DNA of 64,000 bases from CAKXIK01 sp050947015 (GCA_050947015.1 JBMNVT010000011.1:27799-91798), one strand, 5' to 3'. Shown: positions 32,653 to 42,089, counted from the stretch's first letter. Numbers and translations are program-made. The notes: generated by a model from the letters alone, not told the origin.

Positions 32653-33597
32653 CTAGCCTTGCGATCGGTTCGCCATATTCTTCAGGAATACAACCTCTTG
32701 CGCATCCCACCGGCGATATATATCCAAAAGTTTCTGATACAGTGGCTGAAGATCTTCATGTGTATACTTGCGGAACGGTTTGCGCGAATTACCTGCACTC
32801 ACCCCCACCCAATCCATCATGGTGTGAATCGCTGAAATAAAATCGTATTTCAGGCATTCCAATATGATTTCCGTTGCAATCTTCTGCAAACGGGTCGCTT
32901 GTTGCAGCTGACCCCTCTGGATCATTTCCCAAATTCCCACATACAGTTCCGGCATTAGATTGTAAAACGTACCAATCACGCCTTTTGCTCCTAGGGAAAT
33001 ACCAGACAGCGCCATCTCGTCACTTCCGGAATAAAAATTCAACTTATCCCCATATCGGCCTATCAGATAGCCTAGCTGATCGTGGTCCTTACCAGTAAAT
33101 TTCATACCGATCACGCTAGGCATGTCCGCTAGGCGTTCCAGCAGAGAAAGGCTCATGCTTCCGGCTAGCGGAACATTATACAAAAGCATTGGAAGCGGCG
33201 TTGCGGCGGTCAGATCATGATAATACTGAAGGATATCTTCTTCGGAAAACTTCCAATAGAATGGAGGAACCGAAGACAGGACATCCGCACCTGCTTGGTA
33301 CGCTGCACGCGCATATTCAATCGACAATTTGGTACCAATACCACCGACATGTGCGATAACGGGAACCCGTCCCTTCACCTGGTTTACCACCACATGTACA
33401 TTACGGGTCCTTTCTTCCCCATTCATCAGAAAGCATTCGCCCGTACTTCCCGTAAGGTAAAGTCCCCCGATGGGGTATTGCAGCAGATATTCCGCAACAT
33501 TTCTGCATGCTGCCTCATTCAACGTCTCTTCCTCGTCGAAACAAGCAATCATTGCCGGAATTACCCCTTGAATAGTTTCTTTTAAATCAATGTTCAT
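32653..33597 (-). CDS. N-acetylneuraminate lyase-like aldolase
   Basis: About 314 aa TIM-barrel aldolase. GSTGECFLMNGEER is the NAL/DapA substrate loop; catalytic Tyr is in LLYNVPLAG and Schiff-base Lys in IGMKFTGKDHDQL, the latter resembling NanA more than DapA. It would split sialic acid or a related 2-keto acid to pyruvate and a sugar. No nanE, nanK or transporter is adjacent, so the substrate is open. The start at 33597 (MNIDLKE) has a weak ribosome site; an ATG four codons earlier is possible. Lower GC than neighbours and flanked by transposase debris, which suggests acquisition. Confidence 0.82.
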   Translation of the reverse strand: MNIDLKETIQGVIPAMIACFDEEETLNEAACRNVAEYLLQYPIGGLYLTGSTGECFLMNGEERTRNVHVVVNQVKGRVPVIAHVGGIGTKLSIEYARAAYQAGADVLSSVPPFYWKFSEEDILQYYHDLTAATPLPMLLYNVPLAGSMSLSLLERLADMPSVIGMKFTGKDHDQLGYLIGRYGDKLNFYSGSDEMALSGISLGAKGVIGTFYNLMPELYVGIWEMIQRGQLQQATRLQKIATEIILECLKYDFISAIHTMMDWVGVSAGNSRKPFRKYTHEDLQPLYQKLLDIYRRWDAQEVVFLKNMANRSQG

Positions 33598-33668
33598 TTT
33601 TATGATCATACCTGTTGCTATAAATTTGCCCCTTGGTTTATGGTAGCTAGCCATAGGCATGGGACATC

Positions 33669-34142
33669 TCATTGCCTAATCCAGAATGTATACTCAAATT
33701 TTCGGCATACCACGGATTTGCGATTCTCAACATAATGCTCCCAATCACTTGCGTTGTCACTGACTCTGGGAGGGACCGATGGAACGGTGGTAGATGCAGA
33801 AATTATATTTTTAAACAGCTTGTTTGCTGCTGTGACGGTCATTATGTGAACCAGACCGCTGCCTGCAACTGCAATGGTTCCGCCCTTCATGATGTGTCCG
33901 GTTTGTACTATGACTCGGTTGATCTCATCGAAAAACAGTTTGTCCCAGCCGTTTGCTTCCACAAGGTGACCGAACTCGCACCACATTGTCTCATCCGGAA
34001 CGGATTCCATTATGAAGTAGGTGCCTGTAAATTTCCGTGTGATATCACAAACGGCATCTTCGATCGCGGAGTCGGACAGGTCAATCAAATTCTGAAGCAA
34101 ATGCGTTACAGCATTCTTAACGCTTATTAGCGGACGCCCGCG
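33669..34142 (-). pseudogene. IS5-family transposase remnant with internal deletions
   Basis: One open frame holds pieces in order: SDSAIEDAVCDI and KFTGTYFIMESVPDET (N-terminal), LVEANGWDKLFFDEINR, HIMKGGTI, then a jump to SGLVHIMTVTAAN, then another to VSDNASDWEHYVENRKS. In intact IS5-family enzymes about 35-45 residues follow KGGTI, and a further block with the second catalytic Asp (YGDSGY) follows TAAN; both are gone. The Glu of the YREK region (ENRK) remains. No functional transposase can be made. Confidence 0.8.
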
Positions 34143-34160
34143 CTTCCGCTAAATATGCCA

Positions 34161-34189
34161 TTGTCTTGCGGTCTTCCGCCTGCTATAAT
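34161..34189 (+). promoter_or_regulatory. Promoter of the PHP-domain gene
   Basis: TTGTCT (34161-34166), 17-nt spacer, TATAAT (34184-34189); leader about 135 nt. Confidence 0.7.
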
Positions 34190-34330
34190 AAAGTCATCCC
34201 CGGTCTTTGTGCCTCCGCTTTCCGTTCCTCTGCTGAAAACCCGGCAAAGCTTCTGCTTTCCCGTTTTTTGCAGCGGCAGAAGGTATGGCTGCGCACGGGA
34301 CCAAATCGATTGGAAAAGGAAGGATCGCGC

Positions 34331-35248
34331 ATGATCATTCGACAAAACGCATTTGAGGGAACTGAAAAGATGCTGAAAGGTGGACTGCATTGCCATACGA
34401 CACGCTCGGATGGGCGCGGAACACCGGAAGAGGTCATCCGGCTCCACGCAGCAAAGGGATATAATTTTCTGGCGCTTACCGACCACAGAATTTATAACCG
34501 ACACAATTTTGCCCCGGAAACCGGCTTGACCATCCTGCCGGGGATGGAGGTCGATGCCGACCTTACAGATATCGCCTATGGATTCCGCTGTTTTCACACG
34601 GTCTGCCTTGGCCTAAACGATGAGACAAACGGTTTTGCGCAGGATGATACCGTTGAAACCTGCAGCATTTCCTGCCAGCAGGAATATCAGCCGTATCTGG
34701 ACCGGATCCATCAGAACAATAATCTGACATTTTACTGCCATCCGGAGTGGAGCGGCACCCCTGCGCGCTGGTTTGACCGGCTTCAGGGCAACTTCGCCAT
34801 GGAGATCTGGAACAGCGGCAGCGTGATCGAAAACGACATGGATGCAAACGCCGCCTGTTGGGATGAGCTGTTGGGGCAGGGAATGCGTATTTTCGGCGTT
34901 GCTACGGACGACGGCCATTCCATGAATCATCACGGACACGGCTGGGTCATGGTGCGTTCGGCAAACCGTGTGCCGGATATTCTGCAGGCGCTGCAGCAGG
35001 GCGCCTTCTATTCTTCCTGCGGGCCGGTGATCCGCGATTTTTATGTAAAAGACGGGGTCGCACACCTCTTCTGCGAACCATGTGAGCAGATTCAGTTTCT
35101 TTCGGATGCCCATCCCACGGTCGTGATCCGCGGAAATGGGCTGACCCGCGCAGAGCTTGATCTGAACGGCGACTACCGTTATGTACGCTGCTGCGTTGTC
35201 GACGCTGACGGCCGCCGCGCCTGGACGAACCCGATCTTTCTGATCTGA
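34331..35248 (+). CDS. PHP-domain metal-dependent phosphoesterase
   Basis: 305 aa. The ATG at 34331 has AAGGAAGGA upstream. Metal-binding motifs of the PHP fold are present: HCHTTRSDG, FLALTDH, LPGMEVD, YCHPEWSG and ATDDGHSM. A C-terminal beta-rich segment of about 80 residues follows. Families of this size hydrolyse phosphomono- or diesters, but the substrate is unknown. Monocistronic, convergent with rplQ. Confidence 0.88.
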   Translation: MIIRQNAFEGTEKMLKGGLHCHTTRSDGRGTPEEVIRLHAAKGYNFLALTDHRIYNRHNFAPETGLTILPGMEVDADLTDIAYGFRCFHTVCLGLNDETNGFAQDDTVETCSISCQQEYQPYLDRIHQNNNLTFYCHPEWSGTPARWFDRLQGNFAMEIWNSGSVIENDMDANAACWDELLGQGMRIFGVATDDGHSMNHHGHGWVMVRSANRVPDILQALQQGAFYSSCGPVIRDFYVKDGVAHLFCEPCEQIQFLSDAHPTVVIRGNGLTRAELDLNGDYRYVRCCVVDADGRRAWTNPIFLI

Positions 35249-35280
35249 AGCAATGCTTTTCTGTCCGTTGTTTTTCCCGC

Positions 35281-35327
35281 AAAAAAGCGCCCCGCATCCT
35301 TCTTTCAGATGCAGGGCGCTTTTTATT
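35281..35327. terminator. Bidirectional terminator between the PHP gene and rplQ
   Basis: AGCGCCCCGCATC (35286-35298) with GATGCAGGGCGCT (35308-35320), one mismatch; T-runs on both sides. Ends the long S10-spc-alpha transcript as well. Confidence 0.85.
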
Positions 35328-35346
35328 CACTAATGCTTGCGAACGC

Positions 35347-35688
35347 TCAGACAAGCTCAATGATCGCCATTTCCGCAGCGTCTCCGCGGCGGGCGCCGGT
35401 CTTAAGAACGCGGGTATAACCGCCGTTCTTTTCGGCATACTTGGGGGCAATTTCATCGAACAGCTTCTTGACCACGGTTTCCTTCGTGATGATGGAATGG
35501 GCCAGACGCTTATTGTGCAGATTGTTTTCTTTCGCAATCGTAATCAGTTTTTCGGCGAGGGCGCTCACTTCTTTTGCGCGAGTGACGGTGGTTTCAATTT
35601 TTCCGTTCTCGAGCAGGTAAGTGACCAGGCCTCTGAGCATCGCCAGTCTGTGGGCGGTGGGTCTTCCGAGTTTTCTGGTTCCTGGCAT
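35347..35688 (-). CDS. rplQ: 50S ribosomal protein L17
   Basis: 113 aa; begins MPGTRKLGRPTAHR, the conserved L17 start, and has RAKEVSALAEKLITIAK. Last gene of the alpha operon, 34 nt after rpoA. The ecf transporter and truA genes that usually follow rplQ in Firmicutes are not here. Confidence 0.97.
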   Translation of the reverse strand: MPGTRKLGRPTAHRLAMLRGLVTYLLENGKIETTVTRAKEVSALAEKLITIAKENNLHNKRLAHSIITKETVVKKLFDEIAPKYAEKNGGYTRVLKTGARRGDAAEMAIIELV

Positions 35689-35722
35689 CGAATTTCACTC
35701 CTTTACCAATTTATACGCAGGC

Positions 35723-36676
35723 TTATTCCTCTTCCTTGCGCAGATCAAACCCAAGGTTGTTCAGCTTTTGAATAACCTCTTCCAAGGACTTGCGGCCAAG
35801 GTTGCGCACCTTCATCATATCGTCCTCGGACTTGTTTATCAAATCCTCTACGGTGTTGATTCCCGCGCGCTTCAGGCAGTTGAAGGAGCGAACCGAAAGA
35901 TCCAGCTCTTCAATTGTCATCTCCAGCACCTTTTCTTTATCCTTGTTGTCCTTTTCGACCATGATCTCGGCATTGCTGCCCTTGTCTGAAAGATCGACAA
36001 ACAGATTCAGATGCTCGGTGAGAATTTTAGCGGCAAGAGAAACAGCCTCTTGAGGGGTGATTGTGCCATTGGTCCAGACTTCGATCGTGAGTTTGTCATA
36101 ATCGGTAATCTGGCCGACACGGGTGTTTTCCACAGTGTAATTCACCTTGGAAACAGGCGTGTAGATGGAATCCACCGGCAAAACGCCGATCACGCTGTTG
36201 GGCATATTCTGCTTGTTGCGCTCGCCCGAAACATAGCCGCGGCCTTTGTCCAGCGAAATCTCCATATAGAGCTTTGCGCCTTCGCCAAGGGTGGCAATAT
36301 GCATTTCGGGGTTAAGAATTTCCACTTCGCTGTCGCACTTAATGTTGGCGGCAGTCACATCGCACGGGCCTTCCGCGTCGATGATAACGGTCTTGGGGCC
36401 GTCGCAGTGCAGCTTCGCGGTGAGACCTTTGATGTTCAGAACAATCTCAGTCACATCCTCCTTCACACCGGGAATCGTGGAAAACTCGTGCAGAACGCCG
36501 TCAATTTTGATGGACGTAACCGCATGACCCGGTAGAGAGGAAAGCAGAACTCTTCTCAGGCTGTTGCCCAGCGTGATGCCAAAGCCGCGTTCCAGCGGCT
36601 CGACGACGAACTTACCATAGGTTCCGTCAGGGGAGAGGTCTTGCGTTTCGATTCTGGGTTTCTCTATCTCAATCAT
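35723..36676 (-). CDS. rpoA: RNA polymerase subunit alpha
   Basis: 317 aa. The N-terminal dimerisation/assembly domain contains LGNSLRRVLLSSLPG; an acidic and lysine-rich linker (KDNKDKEKV) leads to the C-terminal domain LDLSVRSFNCLKRAGI and NLGRKSLEEV, which contacts UP elements and activators. ATG at 36676 with AAGGAGG. A 149-nt spacer separates it from rpsD. Confidence 0.98.
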   Translation of the reverse strand: MIEIEKPRIETQDLSPDGTYGKFVVEPLERGFGITLGNSLRRVLLSSLPGHAVTSIKIDGVLHEFSTIPGVKEDVTEIVLNIKGLTAKLHCDGPKTVIIDAEGPCDVTAANIKCDSEVEILNPEMHIATLGEGAKLYMEISLDKGRGYVSGERNKQNMPNSVIGVLPVDSIYTPVSKVNYTVENTRVGQITDYDKLTIEVWTNGTITPQEAVSLAAKILTEHLNLFVDLSDKGSNAEIMVEKDNKDKEKVLEMTIEELDLSVRSFNCLKRAGINTVEDLINKSEDDMMKVRNLGRKSLEEVIQKLNNLGFDLRKEEE

Positions 36677-36825
36677 TTGCGAACCTCCTTGACAAGAAAA
36701 TTTGTCTGATACGCAGCTCCCGCCGGGGACGCTGCAAGCAGCAAAACCCCGGGGAACCCGTATTTATGATGCCAGCACCGCAGGCAAAGCACAAAACATG
36801 CCGGACCGCGGTGTTATGTTCGGCA

Positions 36826-37452
36826 TTATTTGGAGTAGAACTCAACGATGAGAGTTTCTTCAACCGCAAGATCGATATCCGAACGCTCGGGAACAGCGAT
36901 AATTTTCGCTTCGTTGGTCTGACGGTTCAGGTCGAGCCATTTCGGCACCGGGCGGGAGCCGTTGGCTTCGAGCACAGCCTTCATCTTGTCGCTGCCGGCG
37001 GTCTTTTCTTTGATCGTCAGTACCTCGCCAACCTTGGTCAGGTAGGACGGGATATCAACGCGCTTGCCGTTGATGCAGAAATGGCCATGGGTAACGAGCT
37101 GACGGGCTTCTGCACGGGAGCTGGCCCAGCCAAGGCGGTAAACAACGTTGTCCAGACGGCTTTCGAGCAGGAAGAGCAGGTTTTCGCCCGTCTTGCCTTC
37201 CTTGCGGGTTGCAAGGTCATAATAATGTCTGAACTGGCTTTCAAGCACGCCGTAATAGCGGCGAGTCATCTGCTTTGCACGCATCTGAATGCCATATTCG
37301 GAATTCTTTTTGCGGCCCTGGCCATGCTGGCCGGGAGCATAAGCTCTGCGCGCAATCGCGCATTTATCGGTATAGCATCTGTCGCCTTTGAGGAAAAGCT
37401 TCTGGCCTTCGCGGCGGCAAAGTCTGCAAACAGCACCGGTATATCTTGCCAT
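36826..37452 (-). CDS. rpsD: 30S ribosomal protein S4
   Basis: 208 aa; primary 16S-binding protein. N-terminal zinc-type Cys motif CRLCRREGQKLFLKGDRC is the C+ form. The S4 RNA-binding domain contains RLDNVVYRLGWASSRAEARQ. In Gram-positives S4 can repress its own synthesis. Confidence 0.97.
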   Translation of the reverse strand: MARYTGAVCRLCRREGQKLFLKGDRCYTDKCAIARRAYAPGQHGQGRKKNSEYGIQMRAKQMTRRYYGVLESQFRHYYDLATRKEGKTGENLLFLLESRLDNVVYRLGWASSRAEARQLVTHGHFCINGKRVDIPSYLTKVGEVLTIKEKTAGSDKMKAVLEANGSRPVPKWLDLNRQTNEAKIIAVPERSDIDLAVEETLIVEFYSK

Positions 37453-37483
37453 TTTGGGTTACACCTCCTGAATTTTCAAAATA

Positions 37484-37885
37484 TCAGACGCGTCTTCTCT
37501 TCGGAGGACGGCATCCGTTGTGGGGGATCGGGGTAACGTCCTTAATCATGCTGACCTCGAGGCCGGCAGACTGCAGTGCACGGATGGCGGCTTCACGGCC
37601 GGCGCCCGGGCCCTTGACGTAAACTTCAACCGATTTCATTCCGTGCTCCATCGCGGCTTTTGCTGCGGTTTCGGCAGCGGTCTGAGCGGCAAACGGAGTG
37701 GATTTTCTCGATCCGCGGAAGCCCAGCTCACCGGAGCTTGCCCAAGAAACGGCGTTGCCCTGTACATCGGTGATGGTAACAATTGTATTGTTGAAGGTAG
37801 ACTGAATGTGAGCGGCGCCGCGCTCAATGTTTTTGCGCTCGCGGCGGCGGACAACAGTCTTCTTGCCCTTTGTAGCTTGTGCCAT
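37484..37885 (-). CDS. rpsK: 30S ribosomal protein S11
   Basis: 133 aa; ends NGCRPPKRRRV, the universal S11 tail; contains HIQSTFNNTIVTITD. Platform protein of the 30S subunit, 31 nt before rpsD. Confidence 0.97.
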   Translation of the reverse strand: MAQATKGKKTVVRRRERKNIERGAAHIQSTFNNTIVTITDVQGNAVSWASSGELGFRGSRKSTPFAAQTAAETAAKAAMEHGMKSVEVYVKGPGAGREAAIRALQSAGLEVSMIKDVTPIPHNGCRPPKRRRV

Positions 37886-37904
37886 TTAACGTTTCCCTCC
37901 TCGC

Positions 37905-38273
37905 TTATTTCTTCTTGTTCGCAATCGTCTTCTTCGGTCCCTTGCGGGTACGGGCGTTCGTTTTGGAACGCTGACCGCGGACCGGCAGCCCCTTGCGGTG
38001 ACGGACGCCGCGATAGCATCCGATTTCAATCAGTCTTTTGATATCGAACGCGGTGTCACGGCGAAGATCGCCTTCCACGTGGCAGTGCTTGTCGATATAC
38101 TCACGAAGCTTGGAAACATCGTCTTCGTTCAGGTCTCTGACTCTGGTGTCAGGATTCACACCCGTCGCGGCAAGAATGTCGCTGGCGGTTTTACGGCCGA
38201 TGCCATAGATATAGGTGAGTCCGATCTCGACTCTTTTATCTCTCGGCAGGTCAACTCCGGCTATACGAGCCAT
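37905..38273 (-). CDS. rpsM: 30S ribosomal protein S13
   Basis: 122 aa; MARIAGVDLPRDKR start and HRKGLPVRGQRSKTNART end are diagnostic. 30S head protein in the bridge to the 50S subunit. Confidence 0.97.
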   Translation of the reverse strand: MARIAGVDLPRDKRVEIGLTYIYGIGRKTASDILAATGVNPDTRVRDLNEDDVSKLREYIDKHCHVEGDLRRDTAFDIKRLIEIGCYRGVRHRKGLPVRGQRSKTNARTRKGPKKTIANKKK

Positions 38274-38310
38274 TTTGCTTGCACCTCCATGTTATCGGTT
38301 TGCGCGGGCA

Positions 38311-38424
38311 TTAACCCTGGCGCTGTTTGTGCTTCGGATTTTCACAGATGACCATCACTTTGCCCTTGCGTTTGATGATCTTGCACTTTTCGCAAATTTT
38401 CTTGACAGAAGGTCTGACTTTCAT
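38311..38424 (-). CDS. rpmJ: 50S ribosomal protein L36
   Basis: 37 aa: MKVRPSVKKICEKCK start, zinc-binding C-x2-C-x12-C-x4-H pattern and the HKQRQG end. The zinc-containing (C+) form. Lies between infA and rpsM as usual; too short for most ORF filters. Confidence 0.97.
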   Translation of the reverse strand: MKVRPSVKKICEKCKIIKRKGKVMVICENPKHKQRQG

Positions 38425-38450
38425 TTGTGATTACCTCCTTTTCGGTTCAA

Positions 38451-38669
38451 TCACTTGGAACGCCATGTGATGCGACCCTTGTTCAGGTCGTATGGCGACA
38501 TTTCCACGGTGACCTTATCTCCGGGAAGAATGCGGATGAAGTTCATGCGCAGCTTGCCGGAAATATGCGCTAAAATTTTGTGTCCGTTTTGAAGCTCTAC
38601 CTGAAAGGTTGCGTTGGGCAGTGCTTCCACCACAACGCCCTCCAGCTCAATCATGTCTTGTTTCGACAA
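38451..38669 (-). CDS. infA: Translation initiation factor IF-1
   Basis: 72 aa S1-type OB fold: SKQDMIELEGVVVEALPNA at the start and RGRITWRSK-like end (KGRITWRSK). The start codon is TTG at 38669 with GGAGGA 6 nt upstream. Binds the ribosomal A site during initiation. Confidence 0.97.
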   Translation of the reverse strand: MSKQDMIELEGVVVEALPNATFQVELQNGHKILAHISGKLRMNFIRILPGDKVTVEMSPYDLNKGRITWRSK

Positions 38670-38779
38670 AAAGATTCCTCCTCATGTGTCGCAGCGGGCG
38701 GGAAAAAGCTCCCCGCAGGGCACTGCGGATTTCACGATTTGCTGCCATCAATCTCTTTGCACAGCCCCATTCTTCCCGG

Positions 38780-39529
38780 TTAATCGGGAAGAGTCAGAAT
38801 CACCGGCCCGTTGGAGGTGATTGCGACGGTGTGTTCAAAGTGCGCCGAAAGTTTCCCGTCGGCGGTCACGGTGGTCCAGCCGTCCTTCTGGACGATAACG
38901 TCCTTCGTTCCGGCGTTGACCATCGGTTCAATGGCTATCGTCATTCCCGGCAGAAGTCGCACTCCCCGGCCGGGCGTGCCGAAGTTTGGAACCTCGGGAG
39001 CCTCATGCATGCTCGCGCCTACTCCGTGACCGACAAACTGCCGTACCACCGAGTAGCCGCGCGCCTCAACATACTCCTGCACCGCGCTGCCAATGTCACC
39101 GATGCGATGACCGGCAAGCGCCTGAGCAATGCCGGCGAACAGGCCTTCTCTGGTTGCGTCCATCAAGTCCTGCGCCTCACGGCTCACATCCCCGCAGGCG
39201 AACGTCCATGCGTTGTCGCCGTGGAAGCCTTCCAAGAAGGCTCCGACGTCAATGCTGACGATATCGCCCTGCTTTAAGATGCGATGCCCGGGTATGCCGT
39301 GGATGACCTGATCGTTGACCGAGATACATGCTGTGGCGGGGTACCCTTCGTAACCAAGAAAGGAGGGTTTTGCACCCTGACTTTCAATGTATTTCCGGGC
39401 AATGCGGTCAATTTCGGCGGTAGAAACGCCCGGCTCAACCGCTTCGCCTGCCAGCTTCAATGCACGGGCAGAAACTCTTCCTGCCTGCCGCATGAGTCCG
39501 ATCTCGCGGCTTGTTTTCAGAACGATCAT
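38780..39529 (-). CDS. map: Type I methionine aminopeptidase
   Basis: 249 aa pita-bread metalloprotease that removes initiator Met. Ligands visible: Asp in SIDVGAF and DNAWTF, His in GHGVGASMHEAP, Glu in IEPMVN and the final Glu in HFEHTVAI. 6 nt from adk. A 110-nt spacer to infA has no gene; the KOW-type protein often found there is absent. Confidence 0.97.
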   Translation of the reverse strand: MIVLKTSREIGLMRQAGRVSARALKLAGEAVEPGVSTAEIDRIARKYIESQGAKPSFLGYEGYPATACISVNDQVIHGIPGHRILKQGDIVSIDVGAFLEGFHGDNAWTFACGDVSREAQDLMDATREGLFAGIAQALAGHRIGDIGSAVQEYVEARGYSVVRQFVGHGVGASMHEAPEVPNFGTPGRGVRLLPGMTIAIEPMVNAGTKDVIVQKDGWTTVTADGKLSAHFEHTVAITSNGPVILTLPD

Positions 39530-39535
39530 AATAAA

Positions 39536-40171
39536 TTACGCCTCCAAAGCGGCAAGGGTCAGCCTTGTGGTGTCGGCCACATCCTCCTGGCCTTCCACAA
39601 CTCTGAGCTTGTTCTGCTTTGCGTAGTACTCCTTCAGCGGCTCGGTCTGCTCGTGGTAAACGCGCAGACGCTGCGCTACGGTGTCGGGATGGTCATCCTT
39701 GCGCTGAACAAGGGTGCCTGCACACACGTCGCAAACGCCCTCCTGCTTCGGTTTCTTATAAAGCAGGTGATAGCTTGCGCCGCACTTTTCACAGACACGG
39801 CGGCCGGACATCCGGGCAATGATCCGATCGTCCGAAACATCAATATCGATGACACGGTCGATCTTCACGCCCATTTTGTCCAGCGCCTCGGCCTGAGCAA
39901 TGGTTCTCGGAAAACCATCGAGCACAAAGCCGCCCGCACAATCGGGCTCGGCAAGCCGTTCGCGGATGATGGCGATGACAACATCGTCCGGAACAAGCTC
40001 GCCGGCGTCCATAAAGGACTGCACCTTTTTGCCCAGCTCAGAACCGCTTTTGAGCGCTGCGCGGATCATATTGCCAGTAGAAATCGCGGGAATGGAAAGC
40101 TTGCTGCAGATCACTTCGGCCTGCGTTCCCTTTCCGGCGCCCGGAGCGCCGAGAAGAATCAGATTCATCAT
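39536..40171 (-). CDS. adk: Adenylate kinase
   Basis: 211 aa; converts ATP and AMP to two ADP. P-loop GAPGAGKGT; the long LID carries four Cys (CEKCG...CDVC), the zinc-binding Gram-positive type. The ATG at 40171 is chosen (GGGAG 8 nt upstream); a frame opening at 40186 has no site. Confidence 0.96.
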   Translation of the reverse strand: MMNLILLGAPGAGKGTQAEVICSKLSIPAISTGNMIRAALKSGSELGKKVQSFMDAGELVPDDVVIAIIRERLAEPDCAGGFVLDGFPRTIAQAEALDKMGVKIDRVIDIDVSDDRIIARMSGRRVCEKCGASYHLLYKKPKQEGVCDVCAGTLVQRKDDHPDTVAQRLRVYHEQTEPLKEYYAKQNKLRVVEGQEDVADTTRLTLAALEA

Positions 40172-40273
40172 GATACACACTCCCATTCTTAAAATCGCGA
40201 AGCCGCCTGCCCGGTTTGCCCGGGCGGCTTTTCCGCTTGAAAAGAAGGGGCTTCGCCTTCTTCCCGTTTTTGT

Positions 40274-41647
40274 TTAGTTATCCAAAAAGCCCTTATAGTG
40301 GCGCATCAGCATCTGGGATTCGATCTGGCGCATCGTTTCGAGCGCAACACCGACCAGAATGATGACGGACGTGCCGCCCAGCGAAACGTTCATGCCCGTT
40401 GCAGAAGCAAGAACGATCGGCAGGATGGCGATAACCGCAAGGAACAGCGCGCCGATCAGCGTAATCTTGCCGAGAATCTTGGCAAGATAATCGGAAGTCG
40501 GCTTGCCCGGACGAATTCCGGGGATTGCGCCGTTATTCTTTCTCAGATTATTGGCCATTTCCACTGGGTTATACTGGATAGCCGTGTAAAAATATGCAAA
40601 CGCAATAATCAGAATGAAATAAAGCACGGAATAAATCCAGCCGGTGGGGCTGAGTGCGTTGAGGAATTTCTCGCCGAATGACTTTGCCGGCGGAGTCCAG
40701 AACATTTTGATCGTGCTCGGAATCGAGAGAATCGAGCTTGCAAAGATGATCGGCATAACACCGCTCATGCTCACCTTGATAGGCATATGGGTACTCTGGC
40801 CGCCATACATTTTGCGGCCGACCACACGCTTTGCATATTGAATCGGCACGCGGCGCTCTGCATCGTTCATAAAAACGATGACCCAGATGAGCGCGAGGAA
40901 CAGAACGAGCACCAGCGGAACCAGGAAGTAATACTTGGTGTAGCTGCCGCCCTGGGACGCCATTGAGAAATAGGTCCAGAACGTCGCCAGCGTGGTGGGC
41001 AGCCGGGAAACGATGCCCGCAAACAGCAGGATCGAGATACCGTTGCCAATGCCAAACTGGTTGATCTGCTCGCCCAGCCACATCATCAGCGCAGTGCCGG
41101 CAGTAAAGATCAGCACAATGGTGACGGCGACAAACACGCCGGCAAAGCCATCGCGGAACGGCGAGCTGATAATATAGCCGGCAGAAAGCGCTTCGCCGCT
41201 TGTGTTGGCGTTGGTGTTGCGCAGGTACATATAATAGGCAAAGCCCTGCAGCAAACCAAGACCAACCGTGGTGTAGCGTGTAATGGTACCCAGCTTTTTG
41301 CGGCCTTCGTCGCCTTCCTTTGCCATGCGGCCCAGGGCGGGAATCGCGACCGTCAGCAGCTGAATGATAATTGACGCATTGATGTACGGCGTGATCGACA
41401 TTGCGAAGATCGTCGCGTTGCTGAACGCGCCGCCGGACATAATGTTCAGAAAACCGAGCAAGGAGTTTCCTGCTCCGGTTGACGTTGGGTCATTGAGCGG
41501 CGCCATCAGCTCCTTCAACGCCGCAACGTTCAGAAACGGGACCGGAATTGCTGCACCAATACGGAAAATGACGATGATCATCAGAGTGAACAGAAGCTTT
41601 TTGCGAAGCTCCGGGATCTTCCATGCATTTCGAATGGTTTGAAACAA
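40274..41647 (-). CDS. secY: Protein translocase subunit SecY
   Basis: 457 aa with ten TM segments; forms the SecYEG channel. The start codon is TTG at 41647 (MFQTIRNAWKIPELRKK), with GAGGTGA 6 nt upstream and 1 nt after the rplO stop. Contains FNIMSGGAFS-like GFLNIMSGGAF plug region and GIRPGKPT near the C-terminus. Slightly longer than Bacillus SecY because of an extended loop with proline-rich WTPPAKSFGEK. Confidence 0.96.
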   Translation of the reverse strand: MFQTIRNAWKIPELRKKLLFTLMIIVIFRIGAAIPVPFLNVAALKELMAPLNDPTSTGAGNSLLGFLNIMSGGAFSNATIFAMSITPYINASIIIQLLTVAIPALGRMAKEGDEGRKKLGTITRYTTVGLGLLQGFAYYMYLRNTNANTSGEALSAGYIISSPFRDGFAGVFVAVTIVLIFTAGTALMMWLGEQINQFGIGNGISILLFAGIVSRLPTTLATFWTYFSMASQGGSYTKYYFLVPLVLVLFLALIWVIVFMNDAERRVPIQYAKRVVGRKMYGGQSTHMPIKVSMSGVMPIIFASSILSIPSTIKMFWTPPAKSFGEKFLNALSPTGWIYSVLYFILIIAFAYFYTAIQYNPVEMANNLRKNNGAIPGIRPGKPTSDYLAKILGKITLIGALFLAVIAILPIVLASATGMNVSLGGTSVIILVGVALETMRQIESQMLMRHYKGFLDN

Positions 41648-41648
41648 T

Positions 41649-42089
41649 TCAGATCACCTCGGCCTTTCCGCCGGCCGCCTCAATTTTCTGCTTCGCTCCT
41701 TCGGAGAATGCAGAAACCTGAACCGTCAGTTTTTTGGAAAGGTCGCCGTTGCCAAGGATTTTCACACTGTCGAACGCACCCTTGACAAGTCCCGCTTTCA
41801 CGAGAGCTGCTGTGTCGACCGTTGCGCCGTCTTCAAAGCGATTGAGCAGGCTGACATTGACCGCAGCAACCGTCTTGGCAAAAATGTTGTTGAAGCCTCT
41901 CTTCGGAATTCTTCTCTGAAGAGGCATCTGTCCGCCTTCAAAGCCCGGGCGCATCCCATGGCCGGCGCGCGCCTTCTGGCCCTTGTGGCCCTTGCCGGCA
42001 GTTTTGCCGTTGCCCGAGCCGTAACCTCTGCCAATGCGCTTGACTTCCTTTTTGGAGCCCGGCACCGCAGTAAGATCGTGCAGATTCAT
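41649..42089 (-). CDS. rplO: 50S ribosomal protein L15
   Basis: 146 aa from ATG 42089 (MNLHDLTAVPGSKK); the GTG just before it is too close to the GGAGG. GRGYGSGNGKTAGKGHKGQK is the Gly-rich rRNA-binding arm. Confidence 0.96.
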   Translation of the reverse strand: MNLHDLTAVPGSKKEVKRIGRGYGSGNGKTAGKGHKGQKARAGHGMRPGFEGGQMPLQRRIPKRGFNNIFAKTVAAVNVSLLNRFEDGATVDTAALVKAGLVKGAFDSVKILGNGDLSKKLTVQVSAFSEGAKQKIEAAGGKAEVI

